Below, one piece after another: positions 33,796 to 44,459 of a stretch of DNA of 64,000 nucleotides. The notes under the pieces are model-generated. The model saw only the letters and a program-made list of their open reading frames with translations, did not search any database and had not been told where the DNA came from. This stretch comes from Abelmoschus esculentus (taxonomy: Eukaryota > Streptophyta > Magnoliopsida > Malvales > Malvaceae): positions 10,037,001 to 10,101,000 of the forward strand of contig JAUCBN010000028.1 of NCBI GenBank assembly GCA_035048815.1. Direction: 5' to 3'. The position numbers were made by a program, and so were the translations under genes. Within the stretch, counting starts at the first letter, position 1; each line of letters opens with the position of its first letter.

Positions 33796-36269
33796 ATGAC
33801 CAGGTCCAACCCTAGCAATCCACTGTACGAGATAGACCCAGAAATCGAAAGAACCTACCAAAGGCCGAGAAGACAAATCGAAGGAGCCATGACAGTTAAT
33901 CAAGGAAATCAGAACCTACCTACAGGCAATGGATTCTATCCACAATAACCACTACCACAGCAGCTAACTGTTAGAGATTTTCTGATGGAAAATCTGAATG
34001 GATTGAAACTTGGAGTTGTTACACCAAAGATTGAGGTAACCCACTTTGAACTTAAACCTGTGATGTTCAATATGCTTAATACTATTGGATAATTTAGTGG
34101 GGCTGCAATTGAAGATGCCAGGCAGCATCTCAAATCCTTCATGGAAGTATGCAACTCGTTCAAAATTCAAGGAGTTCATGAAGACATTTTGAGATTGAAA
34201 CTTTTCCCCTATTCACTGAGGGATATGGCCAAGACCTAGTTGAATAGCATTCTGGCAGGATCTATTAGATCTTGGAGTGAACTCTACCGAGAATTCATTA
34301 TGCGATTTAACCCTACAAACTTATATGATCGAATCCGTAATGAAATTACTTCTTTTAGACAGGCTGATGATGAACCTATGTACGTGGCTTGAGAACGCTA
34401 AAGAGAGTTACTGACCAAATGTCCACTGCATTGATTTCCACTATGGACGCAAGTAACCATGTTCTATAATGCTACCAATTCTCCGACGAGAATGATGTTA
34501 GATGCCTCGGCAAATGACACACTTCTTGACAAAGCTCCGGAAGAAGCTATTGAAATTCTGAACAAACTCGCAAGGAACGATTTCCAATTTCCTACTTCTA
34601 GGCGAGGAGGATTAAGACGCCAAGCCACAGTGAATGAACTAGAAACCAATAGTTCAGTAGCAGCACAGTTGGCATCCTTAACCAAGATGGTTCAGAACAT
34701 GCAAGTACAACAAAATACTCATGAGGTAAAAGCAGTAAATTCTTCTGAGTATATGTAAGACGAGGAATCTGGTTTCTATGTGGGTAACTACAACCGAAAC
34801 AATAACATGATGTCAAACACATACAATCTGGCATGGAAAAGGCACCCAAACTTTTCATGGAGCAATCCCAATAATGCCTTGAACCCCACTAACCAAGCCT
34901 TAGGATATCAGCATACACTACCGCAGTAGCAGATACAGCAGTCACTATCGTAGTAGCAGATGCAGCAGTAGCAGCCTATGAACTCATTAGAAAATACTCT
35001 CAAGTCCTTCATCATGAAAACATAATTATATATGGCTGAGAACAACAGTTTCATGAAGAGGACTGATGACTTCATGAATAGAACAAAGATGAGGCTGCAA
35101 AACCAGGAAGCTGCTATAAAATCATTGGAAACCCAAGTTGATCAATTTGCTCAAAAACAAAATACTAAACCACAGGGGGGATTACCTAGCAATACTGAAG
35201 TTGCTAAGGGAATGGGCCATGAACAATGCAAAGCAATCACTACAAGAAGTGCCCTACAACTCAAGGAAACAATAGGCAAGTCAACAACCAAAGTTCCACC
35301 AGCAACACATGAGGAATCAGATAAGGAAGACTTGGATGCTGAACAGACTGAACATGAGAACACTGCCCCAATAGAGAGCTCGACAGAACCTATACTTCCT
35401 GCCAAAACAACAAGAAACACAGTGGTTTCAGGTATTAAATTCCAAACCAATGAGACCCTAGAAGAGATGAGACCACCCTCACCTTTCCCACAAAGGTTGA
35501 AAAACAGAAATAGGATCACTAGTTTAAGAAGTTCCTTGATATTCTAAACCAAGTCCACATCAACTTGCCATTTGTTGAGGCAATTGAACAGATGCCTAAC
35601 TATGCTAAATTCTTGAAAGACATTGTGTCTAAAAGAAAGAAGCTATGTGAGTTTGAGACAATGACAGCAACTGAAGGATGCATGACAATACTGGATAATC
35701 ACATGCCACCCAAACTGAAGGATATTGGATGCTTTACCATACCTTGTATGATTGGTAATAATTATGAAGGAAAGGCATTATGTGACCTAGGAGCAAGCAT
35801 CAATCTCATGCCCAAATCAGTCTTTCAAAAACTTTGAATAGGAAAGGCGAAACCTACGATAGTGCTACTCCAACTTGCGAATAGATCCTATGTGCATCCT
35901 GAAGGAAAGATAGAGGACATATTGGTAAGGGTAGATAAATTTATTTTCCCTGCTGACTTCCTTGTCCTTGACTGTGAAGTCAACGATAATGCACCGATCA
36001 TCCTAAGAAGACCTTTCCTTGCTACTAGACAAACCTTAATAGATATTAAGAATGAAGAGTTGACAATGATGGTCAATGACCAACAATTCAAACTCAATGC
36101 ATTCCACAAGTTGGAAAAATTTGATGGTCCAAAAGAGTGCAAAACCCTCCACACAACTGATGCAGACACCAAAATATCTTGCCTAGGCAGCACGCTCGGC
36201 AAACTATTTGGTAAGAGAATTAGCCAAAAGTGGAGGCAGAAAATACAAAAGGGACTGGCCAACACTTGA
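33796..36269 (+). pseudogene. element B gag-protease
   Basis: Starts MTRSNPSN. The gag core is present (VTHFELKPVMFNMLNTI; CNSFKIQGVHEDILRLKLFP; NEITSFRQADDEPMY; TMFYNATNSPTRMMLDASAN), then a Gln-rich stretch with several CAG-to-TAG stops (about 34920-34980). NRTKMRLQNQEAAIKSLETQ and GGLPSNTEVAKGMGHEQCKA follow. Protease holds KALCDLGASINLMPKSVFQK with an intact D-L-G-A-S site, and LATRQTLID. A frameshift near 35520 separates gag and protease, and a stop follows the protease core at 35837. The frame ends at 36269 with no RT, RNase H or integrase, the same truncation pattern as element A. The segment after protease, with SCLGSTLGKLFGKRIS, is not matched in A. Confidence 0.85.
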
Positions 36270-36436
36270 AGAAAAATCCAGGCCAGCAAGAGATGAGCAA
36301 ATTGGGAGATGTATTTACATGTACTCTACCAGTAACATAATATTTTCCCTTCAACTTTATCTATTATATTAGGATTAGTTTTAATTTAGGATTTATGTGT
36401 TTATTTTATTATTTTTCTTTATTAATATTTTTATTT

Positions 36437-36812
36437 AAATTTTTTTAGGACAATAAAATCAAGAATAAAGGAGAAATAGTTCACAGTAGGAGACCTGCCG
36501 AGATAGTAAACAGTGTCAGAAGCCACAACAGTCCCCACGGGCAGAAACAGTATAACGACTATCTGCCGAGTTTTCCGTTGCAGTAGTAAATGCAAACTGG
36601 CAGTAAATTCAAAATGGCTACAAAACGGCTAGTGGTTAAAACGGTCACACTGTCGAGTCCTATATAAGGAACATCCTTTTTTTGAACTATTCACTCTTGC
36701 ATTCTTGATTTCTTTAACATTTTACTTCACTCTTGCTCTCACAATACTCTCTGTCAATCTTCTTGAAAATTTTTAGAATCTTTCTAAAACCTTCAAGACT
36801 TACAACTCATCA
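36437..36812 (+). promoter_or_regulatory. ORF2 leader of element B: splice-acceptor-like site and TATA box
   Basis: TTTAAATTTTTTTAG (AG at 36447-36448) is followed by GACAATAAAATC. TATATAAG (36661-36668) lies about 145 bp before the ORF2 ATG. The arrangement parallels 28102-28392 and 41346-41545. Several CTGCCGAG-type motifs lie in between. Confidence 0.5.
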
Positions 36813-37308
36813 ATGGCAACATACACTAGATTTTCTCCCGTCACTATTGCAGACCGATTCAACAAATTGTTCGTTGCTCGACAGTTATGGGTGGAGCAAG
36901 GATTTCAACAATCAGAGGAGGAAAACTTCGGCATTGAACGTTACTTGTTCAACAAGATTCAATACCAAGAATGGGAGATCTTCTGTCTACAATCTTCATA
37001 GGCAAATGCCACCATATTACGAGAGTTTTATGCACATGGTCCGAGCAAGGACAATCTCTTTGTCCACTACCGAGGCAAGCCTGTCCGACTTGACGCCGAG
37101 GCAATTAACAATTTTTATGGCTTCATCTCCATCAATGACGTGAATGCCGAGTTCATAGATGACATCACCATTCATGACTAAGAATTGATTAAAGATGACC
37201 TTTGTTACAACAACACTCCATGGGAAACCTGTGCCCATAGAGGTTCTGTGACAAGGCAAAGCCTCAACCCCGAGGCCAAATTATGGTGCATATTTTTCAA
37301 GAGACGAC
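36813..37308 (+). pseudogene. element B ORF2, 5' part
   Basis: ATG-Ala-Thr-Tyr start, then QLWVEQGFQQSEEENFGIE (as in A: WEEQGF), REFYAHGPSKDNLFVHYRGK, a conserved Ile-Asn-x-Phe-Tyr block, and RGSVTRQSLNPEAKLWCIFF. It contains stops at about 36999 and 37180. The frame is cut at 37308 by LTR C1, so the C-terminal half is absent. Same family as 28393-29890; function unknown. Confidence 0.72.
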
Positions 37309-38252
37309 TGATGAGTGCCCAAAAGACAGTTATTTACTATCCTTCTCATGGCATTTTATGCATCTACTATACTCCAACTTGAGCTGAATTATGGATTCTT
37401 TGCATAATATTGGATATTTCGTTATCACTACTTACAAAGTCGAAATTTATAGAGAATGCGGATATTATTACATATTTTGTACATGCAGGAATATCCAAGG
37501 CTGAAGCAACGGTGAAGCAGTGTTAAGGCCAAGGCAGGGACAAGGCCGCGGCAGCATCCAGAGTGACAACATCAACATTGTAGGCGAATGAAAGACAAAA
37601 ATATAGAGAATATTCTGGAAGATGCAGCGCACTAATTGGACTAGGCTAGCACATTGAAAGTCTAAGTCAAAGACCAAACGGGAAAATCTTTCTAGAAGGC
37701 TGCAAACTTGGAAACATCAGATCTCATGTAGAATACTTGCTCCCTACTCCAAGTTAGAGTCTATTTAGGAAAGGTTTGTCCTAGGTTAAGACTATATATA
37801 GCCTAGCCGACCACATTGTTAGAGAGAGCCGATTTTAGAGAAACTCTTCCCCTAAGATTTGTACCTATCGACATTATGTTCTAAATCTCTTAGGGATAGG
37901 TGAAGGTTGTAGATATTAGTTAGAGGAGATTGTTTCTTGTTTCTTTGTTCTAATGCAATAATAATATCGAAGTTTGCTTACCCTATTGACATTCCTTGTT
38001 CTTGCATTAAAGCTCGAGAGAGAAGTTTGTAAGTAATCTATTTATCTAGCATCGAGAGAGTTAGATTCATGAAACGGATAAGTACGGTGTTGATGATACT
38101 AACTCGGCCTAGAGATAGGTTAAGAGTTTTAGAAGCTAAAAGAAGTGTTGGATTGGTTGGTGATTATCGTTGATTCACGCCAAGAGGTATCGTCAAAGAC
38201 CAGTTATCAACAACGCTCTGACTTAGAGATAAGCGGAGTCAACTACGAACAC
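37309..38252 (+). repeat. LTR C1, truncated by C2
   Basis: Begins TGATGAGTGCCCAAAAG inside B ORF2 (left target site ACGAC, 37304-37308). It matches the first ~940 bp of the C2 LTR and then stops at GAACAC where C2 begins. It is therefore an LTR (solo or 5') invaded by a member of its own subfamily. Confidence 0.75.
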
Positions 38253-39592
38253 TGCTGAGTGCCTAAAAGGCAGTTATTTACTACCCTTTTCATGGTACTT
38301 TATGCATCTATTATACACCAACTTGAGCAGAAATATGGACTCTTTGCACAATATTGGATATTCCGTTATCACTACTTACAAAGACGAAATTTATAGAGAA
38401 TGCAGATATTATTACATATTCTGTACATGCAGGAATATCCATGGCCGAAGCAGTAGTGAAGTAGTGTTAAGGCCGAGGGAGAGACAAAGGCCGCGACAGC
38501 ATCTAGAGTGACAGCTTCAACATTGTAGGCGCAATGAAAGATAAAAATATAAAGAATATTCGGGAAGATGCAGCGTACCAATTGGACCAGACTAGCACAC
38601 TAAAAGCCCAAGTCAAAGACCAAACGGGAAAATTCTTCTAGAAGGCGACAAACTTGGAAATATCAGATCTCTTGAAGAAGACTTGTTCCTTACTCCAAGT
38701 TAGAATCTATTTAGGAAAGGTTTGCCCTAGGTTAAGACTATATATAGCCTAGTCGGCCACATTGTTAAGGGAGCCGATTTTAGAGAAACCCTTCCCCTAA
38801 GAATTGTACCTATCGATGTTATGTTCTAAAATTCTTAGGGATGGGTGAAGGTTGTAGATATTAGTGAGAGGAGATTGTTTCTTGTTTTTTTGTTCTAATG
38901 CAATAATAATATCAAAGTTTGCTTATCCTATTGCCATTCCTTGTTCTTGTATTCAAGCTCGAGAGAGAAGTTTGTAAGTAATATATTTATCTAGCACCGA
39001 GAGATGTAGATTCACGAAAGGGATAAGTACGGTGTTGGAGACACTAACTCGGCCTAGAGATAGGTTAAGAGTTTCAGCAGCTAAAAGAAGTGTTGGATTG
39101 GTTGGTGATTATCGTTGATTTACGTTGAGAGGTATCGTCAAGGACCAGTCATCAACAACGCTCTGACTTAGAGATAAGCGGAGTCAACTAAGGACACTTT
39201 GCTAAACTTTGATGCATCTGCCCAAGAGCAAGAGATTGTCACGGTAGAGAACACTAACGTTGCCGAAGTTGTATCTGCAGTACTGCCGAAGCAGTGTTGT
39301 ATAATTGCATTGGACAAGAAAAAGATCAATCGAATCCACTAATTGGCGCAGCTGGATCCTACCTACTTTCTTTATATCATTCTCAATCCTTTATTTTATG
39401 TTTTGTTATTTAATTATCTAGTTAAACAAATGCATTTATCTGTGTTTTTACTTTATCTTTCAGGAGCAAGAGAACAAAGGGAAACATATTAAGTATATCA
39501 ATCCCAGTGGAGACGATACACGATATACTTATCACTTTATTACTTGATGATGTGTACACTTGCACTTAATTGCGCTTTTATTAAACGCATCA
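38253..39592 (+). repeat. 5' LTR of non-autonomous Athila-like element C2
   Basis: Starts TGCTGAGTGCC (A-to-C at base 3) and ends ACGCATCA; 1340 bp. A TATATATA box is at 38739-38746. Contains the CTGCCGAAGCAG-type motif. Confidence 0.8.
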
Positions 39593-39598
39593 AGTTTT

Positions 39599-39616
39599 TG
39601 GCGTCGTTGCCGGGTA
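39599..39616 (+). other. primer-binding site of C2, tRNA-Asp type
   Basis: TGGCGTCGTTGCCGGGTA differs at two positions from the canonical Athila site. Confidence 0.8.
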
Positions 39617-39720
39617 TTGGCAAATAAATTTTATCTTCTTTAATTTTCTTGTTTTTGTTTTAGTATTTTTACTAACATATTTTCTTTTTCTTAAAAAAAA
39701 TATAAATAAAAATTATAGGT

Positions 39721-41100
39721 GTGTTTCAAGTTGAAGGCTCAAGATGCAAGAAGAAAGAAAGAAAGAAATCTATTCGGGAATTAATGTTGGAAGATATGAA
39801 TCGAGCTAATCAAGAATTTCCTAGATTAAATGATGATTATCTATGCCAATCAAGAGCAACCCAACAAGTTTATGCTTGGGCAAATTTTTGTTTCAATTGT
39901 GGAGATGATCATTTGGTTAACAATTGCCTATACAATACTGAAACATATGACCACAGAGAAGACTATAGATGGAACCAATAACAAAATCCTTCATGGTATG
40001 ATCAAAACGCTCAAAATTTTTTGTATCATGACAATTTTGTTGGTGTTATAGATATGCCATGGCAATATAATTTTTTTCAAGAGTATCCAAATTTATTGGA
40101 GGAAACATTGAAAGCATCAATGGCTAGAATTGATGAATTCATGACAAAGCAATCAAGGTTCTTGGATGCACATATAGCTAGATTGGATGCGCCCTTAAGG
40201 GATTCAGAAAATCAATTGCAGAGATCCGAATATGCCCTGGATAATATGACCCAACAATCAATCCTTAGGGATACTGAAATCCCAACACTAGAGGACAAAA
40301 AGGAAATTTTGGAACCTCCAAGTCCAGAACATGTTGATGAGAAAGATTGTCAAACAGTGGATGAGTGCACTACTGAGGCAATTCTCGCGGCAGTAGAGAA
40401 ACATGAACAGGGCAATGTCACGATACCACTGAACGAGGCCAATGAGTGTAATACTCTAGAAAATTCTGAGGAGTCCTATTCCCAGGATGTTACGGCAGAA
40501 ATGATGCAGAAAATGAAATATAAGGATTACTCACACTCACAGCTGTCGGGGCAGTTACACGACGACATGCTCGATCAACAAGATGGCAATACCGTGATAA
40601 TAGAATATGAGATGGTAATGAATGAACCTTTTGAATTCTTTCAAAACTCATATCTTCCATTGCAGATATATTTCGAGGAGTCAACCTTACAAGATTTGAA
40701 GCCATCACAAATAGGATATGATTGTTTGGATGATGATATTTCTGTGGTAATTTCATCTAATGTTAGTTTCAAGCCAGAATCTTTACTGATGGAGATTACT
40801 GAGAAACATAAAAATAAAAATGGGTTGATTCTTGAAGACTTCAAGAAAGATGATTCTTCACTTGACTTACACCGAATTTTGGTAAAAGATTGCCACGACA
40901 ATTGGCTATCACAACAATGGCTACGACAATGAAGGCTATATCCAACTATGATAGAAGTTAATGGCAATGAGGTAATTAAGTGGTTGGATGTTGATAAAAT
41001 TTTTCTAACAATTTATTTTTACATTCAGAAACAATATCAAGATGGAGGACATGCATGGATTACAAGAGAACACGAAAGAAAGACACCTCCATCAAGATAA
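39721..41100 (+). pseudogene. C2 gag/pol-leader fusion protein, non-autonomous element
   Basis: A single frame of about 440 codons (first ATG at 39783) broken by only two stops, at 39979 (TAA) and 40930 (TGA). The N-terminus has the degenerate knuckle CFNCGDDHLVNNC. The gag C-terminal helix follows (LKASMARIDEFMTKQSRFLD), then a long acidic segment. The end aligns to the spacer before RT in element D: DISVVISSNVSF, ILEDFKKDDSSLDLHRILVK, NGNEVIKWLDV. The capsid core, protease, RT core, RNase H, integrase and ORF2 are all missing. Beyond 41100, RT-start remnants (41161-41212) continue. The fusion may have been made by internal deletions. The long frame suggests it was translated until recently, which is inference. 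Confidence 0.65.
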
Positions 41101-41212
41101 TACAAAGAGGACTATCCATATTCATTATGGTCCAAACCTTTTTGGGCAGAATTGTAACTCGATGGAGGGTACAGATGGACTATAAGAAATATCAGAAACG
41201 ACCCTCCATAAG
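41041..41212 (+). repeat. duplicated RT-derived segment forming two hairpins in C2
   Basis: Two copies (41041-41093 and 41161-41212) of a stretch derived from the RT motif 'WRVxMDYRK'. Each is bounded by a perfect inverted repeat: GATGGAGG/CCTCCATC and ATGGAGGG/CCCTCCAT. Confidence 0.55.
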
Positions 41213-41345
41213 TTTTCTTTATATTCTTATTTAATATTAATTTTCTCTTTTATTTTATTTGGTATTTTCATGAATTCTCTTAATTATGGTATTTAGGAAT
41301 AATTATCTTCTCATTATTTGAATGTTTCTTGATGTTTATATTTTT

Positions 41346-41545
41346 AGGTTAGGACAATAAAGTAGGAATAACAGAGAAGTAGTTCACAGCAAGAAGTTTA
41401 TTGTCGTGGCAGTGCATAGTGTCAGAGCCGCAGCAGTTCCAACGGGCAGAACAAGGTAACAACTAGTCTGCCGAGATTCTTACCACTGTAGTAAAGACCA
41501 AATGGCTAGTAGTTCAAACGGCTACATAGCCAAGGCTTATATAAG
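41346..41545 (+). promoter_or_regulatory. ORF2-type leader in C2 without an ORF2
   Basis: Acceptor-like TATTTTTAG/GTTAG at 41341-41352, then GACAATAAAGTAGG, CTGCCGAG motifs and TATATAAG (41538-41545). Homologous to 36437-36812, but ORF2 itself is deleted. The sequence passes directly to the T-rich tract before H1 (about 41683). Confidence 0.5.
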
Positions 41546-41726
41546 CACCTTCTTTCTCTTAAACTATTCACTCATGCATTCTTGTTTATTTAGAATTGTT
41601 TACTCAATCTCTCTCTTGTTATATTCGTTACAATCTCAAAAATCTCTTATTTTTCTCAGAATCTTTCCAAGAAACTCTCCATTTACTATTTTTACTTGTT
41701 TTATTAATTTTATCTGTTGTGTGGTT

Positions 41727-41748
41727 TGAGCATTGAGGACAATGCTCA
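41727..41748 (+). other. H1 hairpin of C2
   Basis: Perfect 9-bp stem TGAGCATTG / CAATGCTCA around AGGA, followed by GTTTGAGTTTAAGGG (a worn purine tract). Confidence 0.7.
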
Positions 41749-42154
41749 GTTTGAGTTTAAGGGTATTGTAGGTGCAGAAGCACTACCGAGGCAACCCACT
41801 GTCGCGGCATTACCATGAAAAAGGGAGTATTTTTTTTGAATTTTTTTGGCAATATTCTTTTTTCTTGAATTACTGTTTTTAATCTTGCACTGCTCTACAT
41901 CAGCTTTGCTTTAGTTTACTCCTTTAAGGCTATAGAAATCTTTCTCCTTACCATGGCCAAATTCTGTTTTGAAGGGATAACCATAGGATACTCATGGAAT
42001 AAAACTTAGAAGCTTGCTTTAGGGTTAGAAAATAAATAAACACTTTTTGGACTTGCTTGATTTAGGAGTTCTTTTAATAAACTTAAGTGATAAGGACTTA
42101 GAATCTTTTAGAAATAAACTTAGATGATAAGGACTTAGAATCTTTTGGAAAAAT

Positions 42155-42306
42155 AACTAAAGGTGCCTATCACTGGCTCTAGTTTTGCTCTCCTTCATGT
42201 TAGAGGTGCCCGAAACTGGCACTAATATGCTAAATAGGTGTTAAAAAATAAGAAAAAGAAGAAAATAGAAAACGTATATCTTGAGGTGCCCGAAATTGGC
42301 TCAAGA
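42155..42306 (+). other. constant-loop hairpin array of C2 (three units)
   Basis: Loops GTGCCTATCACTGG, GTGCCCGAAACTGG and GTGCCCGAAATTGG, each 14 nt. Stems are AACTAAAG/CTCTAGTT (one mismatch), TTAGAG/CACTAA (one mismatch, extended by GT and TA pairs) and TCTTGAG/CTCAAGA (perfect). Confidence 0.7.
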
Positions 42307-42554
42307 CTTGTTTTAAGAAGACAGCTTTAGTCTAAATTCTACTTGTCTTGAACTTAGAGTTTATCTAAGAAAGCCATGAATCAACCTTGTCCATAAAACG
42401 CACACACTCACCTAGCCTTATAGCTTGTTTCTTAGTAAAAGTCCTTGGGTAAATTGGTGGCTAAAACGGAGAGATAGACATGACCATGGTGGGGAGAATA
42501 GATGGAAAAGTAAGAACAAAAAGGGGAGTAAGGTTCGGCAATTTGATGTCCTGC

Positions 42555-42594
42555 ATTGCTTGAGGACAAGCAATAGTTCGAGCTTGGGGGTATT
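42555..42594 (+). other. H2 hairpin and polypurine tract of C2
   Basis: Perfect 8-bp stem ATTGCTTG / CAAGCAAT around AGGA (42555-42574), then CGAGCTTGGGGG before the LTR start TGATGAG at 42595. Confidence 0.75.
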
Positions 42595-43440
42595 TGATGA
42601 GTGCCTAAAAGGCAGTTATTTACTATCCTTTTCATGGTACTTTATGCATCTATTATACACCAACTTGAGCTGAAATATGGACTCTTTGCATAATATTGGA
42701 TATTCCGTTATCACTACTTACAAAGACAAAATTTATAGAAAATGCAGATATTATTACATATTCTGTACATGCAAGAATATCCAGGGCCGAAGCAGCAGTG
42801 AAGCAGTGTTGAGGCCGAGGCAAAGACAAAGGTCGCGGCAGCATCCAGAGTGGCAGCTTCAACATTATAGGCGCAATGAAAGATGAAAATATAAAGAATA
42901 TTCTAGAAGACGCAACGCACCAATTGGACCAAGCTAGCGCACTAAAATCCCAAGTCAAAGACCAAACGGGAAAATTCTTCTAGAAGGTTGTAAACTTGGA
43001 AATATCAGATCTCTTGAAAAAGACTTGTTCCTTACTCCAAGTTAGAGTCTATTTAGGAAAGGTTTGCCTTAGGTTAAGACTATATATAGCCTAGCTGGCC
43101 ACATTGTTAAGGGAGTCGATTTTAGAGAAACTCTTCCCCTAAGAATTGTACCTATCGATATTATGTTCTAAAATTCTTAGGGATAGGTGAAGGTTGTAGA
43201 TATTAGTGAGAGGAGATTGTTTCTTGTTTCTTTGTTCTAATGCAATAATAATTTCAAAGTTTGCTTATCCTATTGTCATTCCTTGTTTTTGCATTCAAGC
43301 TCGAGAGAGAAGTTTGTAAGTAATATATTTATCTAACATCGAGAGGTGTAAATTCACGAAAGGGATAAGTACGGTGTTGTAGACACTAACTCGGCCTAGA
43401 GATAGGTTAAGAGTTTCAGCAGCTAAAAGAAGTGTTGGAA
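42595..43440 (+). repeat. 3' LTR of C2, truncated
   Basis: Matches 38253 onward for about 845 bp and stops within AAGAAGTGTTGGA. At 43441 the sequence switches to the A/D-subfamily LTR. The junction (AAGTGTTGGAAGTGTTT) shows a short AAGTGTT repeat. Confidence 0.8.
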
Positions 43441-44339
43441 GTGTTTAATTCGAAATTAGATTTCTTTCCTATTTAAAACTCTTTCCTTGCACGGAAAGAT
43501 CAACTTGGGGCTTGTCCTATATAAGGCATTTATTAGGTTTAGGTTTAGTGTGGAGTCAAGACGGATTCTCATATTATACCTTTAGCCGCCACCTCCATCA
43601 TGTTCTAAGTCTTTCGGAGGTTTAGATTGTTTATGGAGTAGTCGGAGATGAAGATTATATTATGTTTGATATTTATTAATGCAAAACATATTTCATGGTT
43701 TATTCTCTTTTAGTAGTTACTCTTCTTGCATATAAGCTCGAAAGATAAGAATATGAGAAAAACTCATTTGCCTAGCATCAGGAGTTGTAGGTTCACGAAT
43801 ACGGTCTTTGCTCATGGACATTGACTAATCCGTCAAGGATTTCAACAACTAATAGTATGCATGTGTTCGTTTGTTGTCCGCCCTTGATTCACGATGGAAG
43901 ATATCATCAAGACGTGGGTTTGAACAATTCTCTTCGCTTAGGGATAAGGAAGAAGACATTCAAGGATACTTTATCGAACTATAGAATGTTGGATTTTCGA
44001 CAAGGCATAACCCCGCCTAGGTAGCTGCGGCGACCCTTAGTGCGATCCGCCGAGACGGTAGTTCAACCCATTGCATTAATAAGTGGATACTTAACATAAC
44101 TGGATTATTCTCTACAAAGCACTCAACCTAACCTCGCTTTTATCCTATTATTTCGTTATTTAAATTTAGGCTTTTATAGTTATCTTAGTTATCACTCAAT
44201 CTCTCAAATTACTTGTGTCTTTAGTTTTCTTAGTGCAGTCACAAGAAGTAGTAAAATCGACTTAGTCTTCGTGGGATCGATATCTTAATTATTATAATCT
44301 GAAAAATATGGAATTAACAGGACTCCATAGCCTCCATCA
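43441..44339 (+). repeat. tail of the middle LTR (5' LTR of element D)
   Basis: Aligns with the last ~900 bp of 51189-52535 and 9543-10880; ends CCTCCATCA. The first ~440 bp are missing. Taken with 32258-32370 it is likely one LTR shared by A and D. Confidence 0.75.
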
Positions 44340-44343
44340 GATT

Positions 44344-44361
44344 TGGCGCTGTTGCCGGGGA
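44344..44361 (+). other. primer-binding site of element D, tRNA-Asp type
   Basis: TGGCGCTGTTGCCGGGGA, one C-to-T difference from the canonical site. Confidence 0.85.
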
Positions 44362-44459
44362 CTGACGCTCAATTTTACTACCAATTATTTCTGCACCTTT
44401 TTAATTATTTTAGTTTAGTTTAGTTAGTTTTAGTTTAACTTTCAATGGTGGTTTTGTGT

